Origin: Prevotella sp.
GTDB taxonomy: Bacteria > Bacteroidota > Bacteroidia > Bacteroidales > Bacteroidaceae
Length of the DNA stretch: 64,000 bases
Direction: 5' to 3'
Assembly: GCA_017554105.1 (NCBI GenBank)
Contig: JAFZIY010000018.1
Location: 1 to 64,000 of the forward strand
Shown here: in pieces, positions 62,586 through 64,000 of the stretch
How positions within the stretch are numbered: position 1 is the first letter of the stretch
Layout: every line of letters starts with the position of its first letter
Program-made: the position numbers and the translations under genes
The notes under the pieces: generated by a model
Told to the model about the DNA's origin: nothing
Seen by the model: the letters and a program-made list of their open reading frames with translations, nothing else
Database searches by the model: none

Positions 62586-63752
62586 TTAATCTTTCTTCAC
62601 TTCCGGGAACAGCACCTTCTGGCCTTCCTGAACGTTGTTGGCACCTTCGGTCACGATACGGTCGCCGACATTCAGACCACTCGTCACGATGAAGTCCTTA
62701 CCGTTGCCAATATCCTGAGTCGTTACGGTAACGGCAGTAGCAGTACTGTCGGCCCTCACCTTATATACTAACGACCTGTCCTGCAGACGTACCACAGCAT
62801 TTTGTGGAATAACCATCACGTCCTTTCTCTGAAGCGGAAGAACCACGGTTCCCTGAATACCAGAGAACAGATGACCGTCGGGATTGGGGAACGAGGCCTT
62901 AGCACCCAGCGAACCTGTGGCGGCATCAACGACACCCGTCAGACTGGTAATGCGGCCCTTGTGCTTATATTCCGTACCATTCTTCATCAAGAATGTCACG
63001 TCGGGCATTTCAGCCAGATGCTTGTCCTTCTCATCAGCCTTCATGCCGGCCTGCACCTGCGACTCAATGATGGCCTCCGTTACCGAGAACTCTGCGTCCA
63101 TATTAGTATTGCCGCTGACGATGGTCAGATGAGAGGCTGGCGATACCTGGTCGCCCGGTCGTACTGGAATCTCACCAATAACACCTGTTACGGGTGATGT
63201 GATGGTACAGAAACCGAGGTTCACCCTGGCGCGGTTCACAGCCGACTGTGCCTGAGCGACAGAAGCCCTTGCCTGACTGACAGCGGCTAATGCCTGGTTG
63301 TAATTGTTTCGGGAATTCTCAAGCATATAACTGCTTACTATCTTCTTGTCGAACAGGTTCTTGTTGCTCTCAAACTCCAACTTGGCGCTGTTGGCCTGTG
63401 CCTGTGCAGCCGTAAGATTGGCCTGTGCAGCCTGGAGGTTGGCGCGTGCGGCTTCTACCTCATGCTGTGCATTACGGGAGTCGATGACAAAAAGCACCTG
63501 ACCTTTGGTTATCTGCTGACCTTCTGTGACACATATCTTCATCAACTGACCACTTACCTGTGGAGTTATCGTCACGTCGGCCTGTCCCTTCAGTCTGGCG
63601 CTGAATTTCATAGGTATCGTGATGTCCTGTTTCTTCACATTCATTGTCTCGAATGAGGTCTTTACTTCCTTAGGCATATCCAAACCGCAGGATGCCACTC
63701 CGATAGCTATCCAAAGGATGCTAATCAATAAAACCAGTTCTTTTCTTTTCAT
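62586..63752 (-). CDS. RND efflux periplasmic adaptor lipoprotein
   Basis: This 388-residue membrane fusion protein starts at MKRKELVLLISILWIAIGVASC, a lipoprotein signal (Cys22); a start two codons earlier (63758) is also possible. The frame remains open far upstream to 63872 and beyond, but without lipoprotein or start logic. It has barrel/lipoyl parts (ITPQVSGQLMKICVTEGQQITKGQVLFVID), a long helical hairpin rich in Ala, Gln and Asn, and the closing lipoyl half (VNLGFCTITSPVTGVIGEIPVRPGDQV). It links the permease to the outer-membrane factor. Confidence 0.95.
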   Translation of the reverse strand: MKRKELVLLISILWIAIGVASCGLDMPKEVKTSFETMNVKKQDITIPMKFSARLKGQADVTITPQVSGQLMKICVTEGQQITKGQVLFVIDSRNAQHEVEAARANLQAAQANLTAAQAQANSAKLEFESNKNLFDKKIVSSYMLENSRNNYNQALAAVSQARASVAQAQSAVNRARVNLGFCTITSPVTGVIGEIPVRPGDQVSPASHLTIVSGNTNMDAEFSVTEAIIESQVQAGMKADEKDKHLAEMPDVTFLMKNGTEYKHKGRITSLTGVVDAATGSLGAKASFPNPDGHLFSGIQGTVVLPLQRKDVMVIPQNAVVRLQDRSLVYKVRADSTATAVTVTTQDIGNGKDFIVTSGLNVGDRIVTEGANNVQEGQKVLFPEVKKD

Positions 63753-63785
63753 TACCATTAATAATATAAAATAATATTTCGCATG

Positions 63786-63793
63786 CAAATTTA
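63786..63793 (-). promoter_or_regulatory. possible -7 box TAAATTTG of the efflux operon
   Basis: TAAATTTG on the minus strand lies 33 bp before the adaptor start. The -33 region is poorly matched. Confidence 0.4.
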
Positions 63794-63844
63794 CGATAAT
63801 ATTACACTTTGTCTTAATTACACTTATTCGTTTTCTTAAAGTAG

Positions 63845-63872
63845 TTGCGACAACCGGGTTAATTTGCGACAA
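63845..63872. promoter_or_regulatory. direct repeat TTGCGACAA ahead of the efflux operon
   Basis: TTGCGACAA occurs at 63845-63853 and 63864-63872, 19 bp apart. Each copy is itself a TTG-N3-CAA palindrome. They lie 52-80 bp upstream of the possible -7 box, an activator-like position. Confidence 0.6.
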
Positions 63873-64000
63873 ATAGCCAGAGCACCCCTGAATATTGTCG
63901 TTCTTCAGATAGATTTTTAGTTCAAAGTTGTCTTTTCCGTACGGTTCTACAGATATCGATTACAGCCTCAAACCAAAGAAGGCTCGTACACGCCATTTCG
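63873..64000. other. window end without recognised gene
   Basis: No gene can be identified in the last 128 bases. On the minus strand the adaptor frame is open from a stop near 63960 to 63753 and reads SISVEPYGKDNFELKIYLKN at its start, but has no start codon or known motif. Confidence 0.4.

Noticed and set aside
63753-63872. Longer N-terminus for the RND adaptor
   Set aside because: It would place about 40 residues before a clear lipoprotein signal peptide and would run through the direct repeat and possible promoter.

Overview
The window looks like chromosomal DNA of a Bacteroidales bacterium, most likely in the Prevotella/Segatella group. The -7 boxes are of the TAnnTTTG type with a TTTG-like -33 box. 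There are many Gln-ended signal peptides and lipoproteins, a carboxy-terminal tail of the kind seen on secreted Prevotella proteins, GreA/FabH/trigger factor/ClpXP copies that read as Bacteroidetes proteins, and dense families of short intergenic palindromes. Family names were assigned by reading the sequence; no search was run.

Layout. 1-142: 3' end of a 5S rRNA gene and its terminator, so an rRNA operon ends here. 0.4-7.4 kb: a secreted protein, an orphan membrane histidine kinase, a Crp/Fnr-type regulator, then an ECF sigma factor, its membrane anti-sigma factor and two exported proteins, one a TlpA-like thioredoxin. 8.0-10.8 kb: a membrane-anchored winged-helix regulator paired with a TonB-receptor-like barrel. 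11.0-31.7 kb: housekeeping genes: DUF177 protein, rpmF, fabH, era, der, a lipoprotein, an Mla-type lipid transporter pair, lptB, tig, clpP, clpX, recQ, a PagL-like acyloxyacyl hydrolase, clpB, a GlsB-type membrane protein, a GH94 cellobiose phosphorylase and bcp. 31.9-41.3 kb: a giant alpha-2-macroglobulin-like protein, a DUF1573 protein, meaB, ispH and greA. 41.4-44.2 kb: small exported proteins and a CE1-like esterase.

44.5-52.6 kb is an accessory region: an HU-like protein, a broken dpnM-type adenine methylase, a HigBA toxin-antitoxin pair, a winged-helix/nuclease-like protein, a DpnD-DpnA fusion methyltransferase with four GATC sites packed into its promoter, an unknown 376-residue protein, and a DNA-metabolism cluster ending in a small CHC2-type primase. 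52.8-63.8 kb (minus strand) is an RND efflux operon in which two large exported proteins and a tiny acidic protein lie between the pump permease and the outer-membrane factor gene.

The two strongest leads are these. (1) The island at 45.26-48.12 kb looks like a rearranged DpnII-type restriction-modification system. Its surviving methyltransferase carries an N-terminal DpnD/PcfM-like domain, its promoter is studded with its own probable target GATC, and a HigA-type repressor sits where a controller protein usually does. (2) Palindromic intergenic repeats have entered reading frames without breaking them: a 27-bp tandem repeat in ispH, and four separate elements in the primase gene. The stretch from 38.4 to 52.8 kb is crowded with these repeat families.
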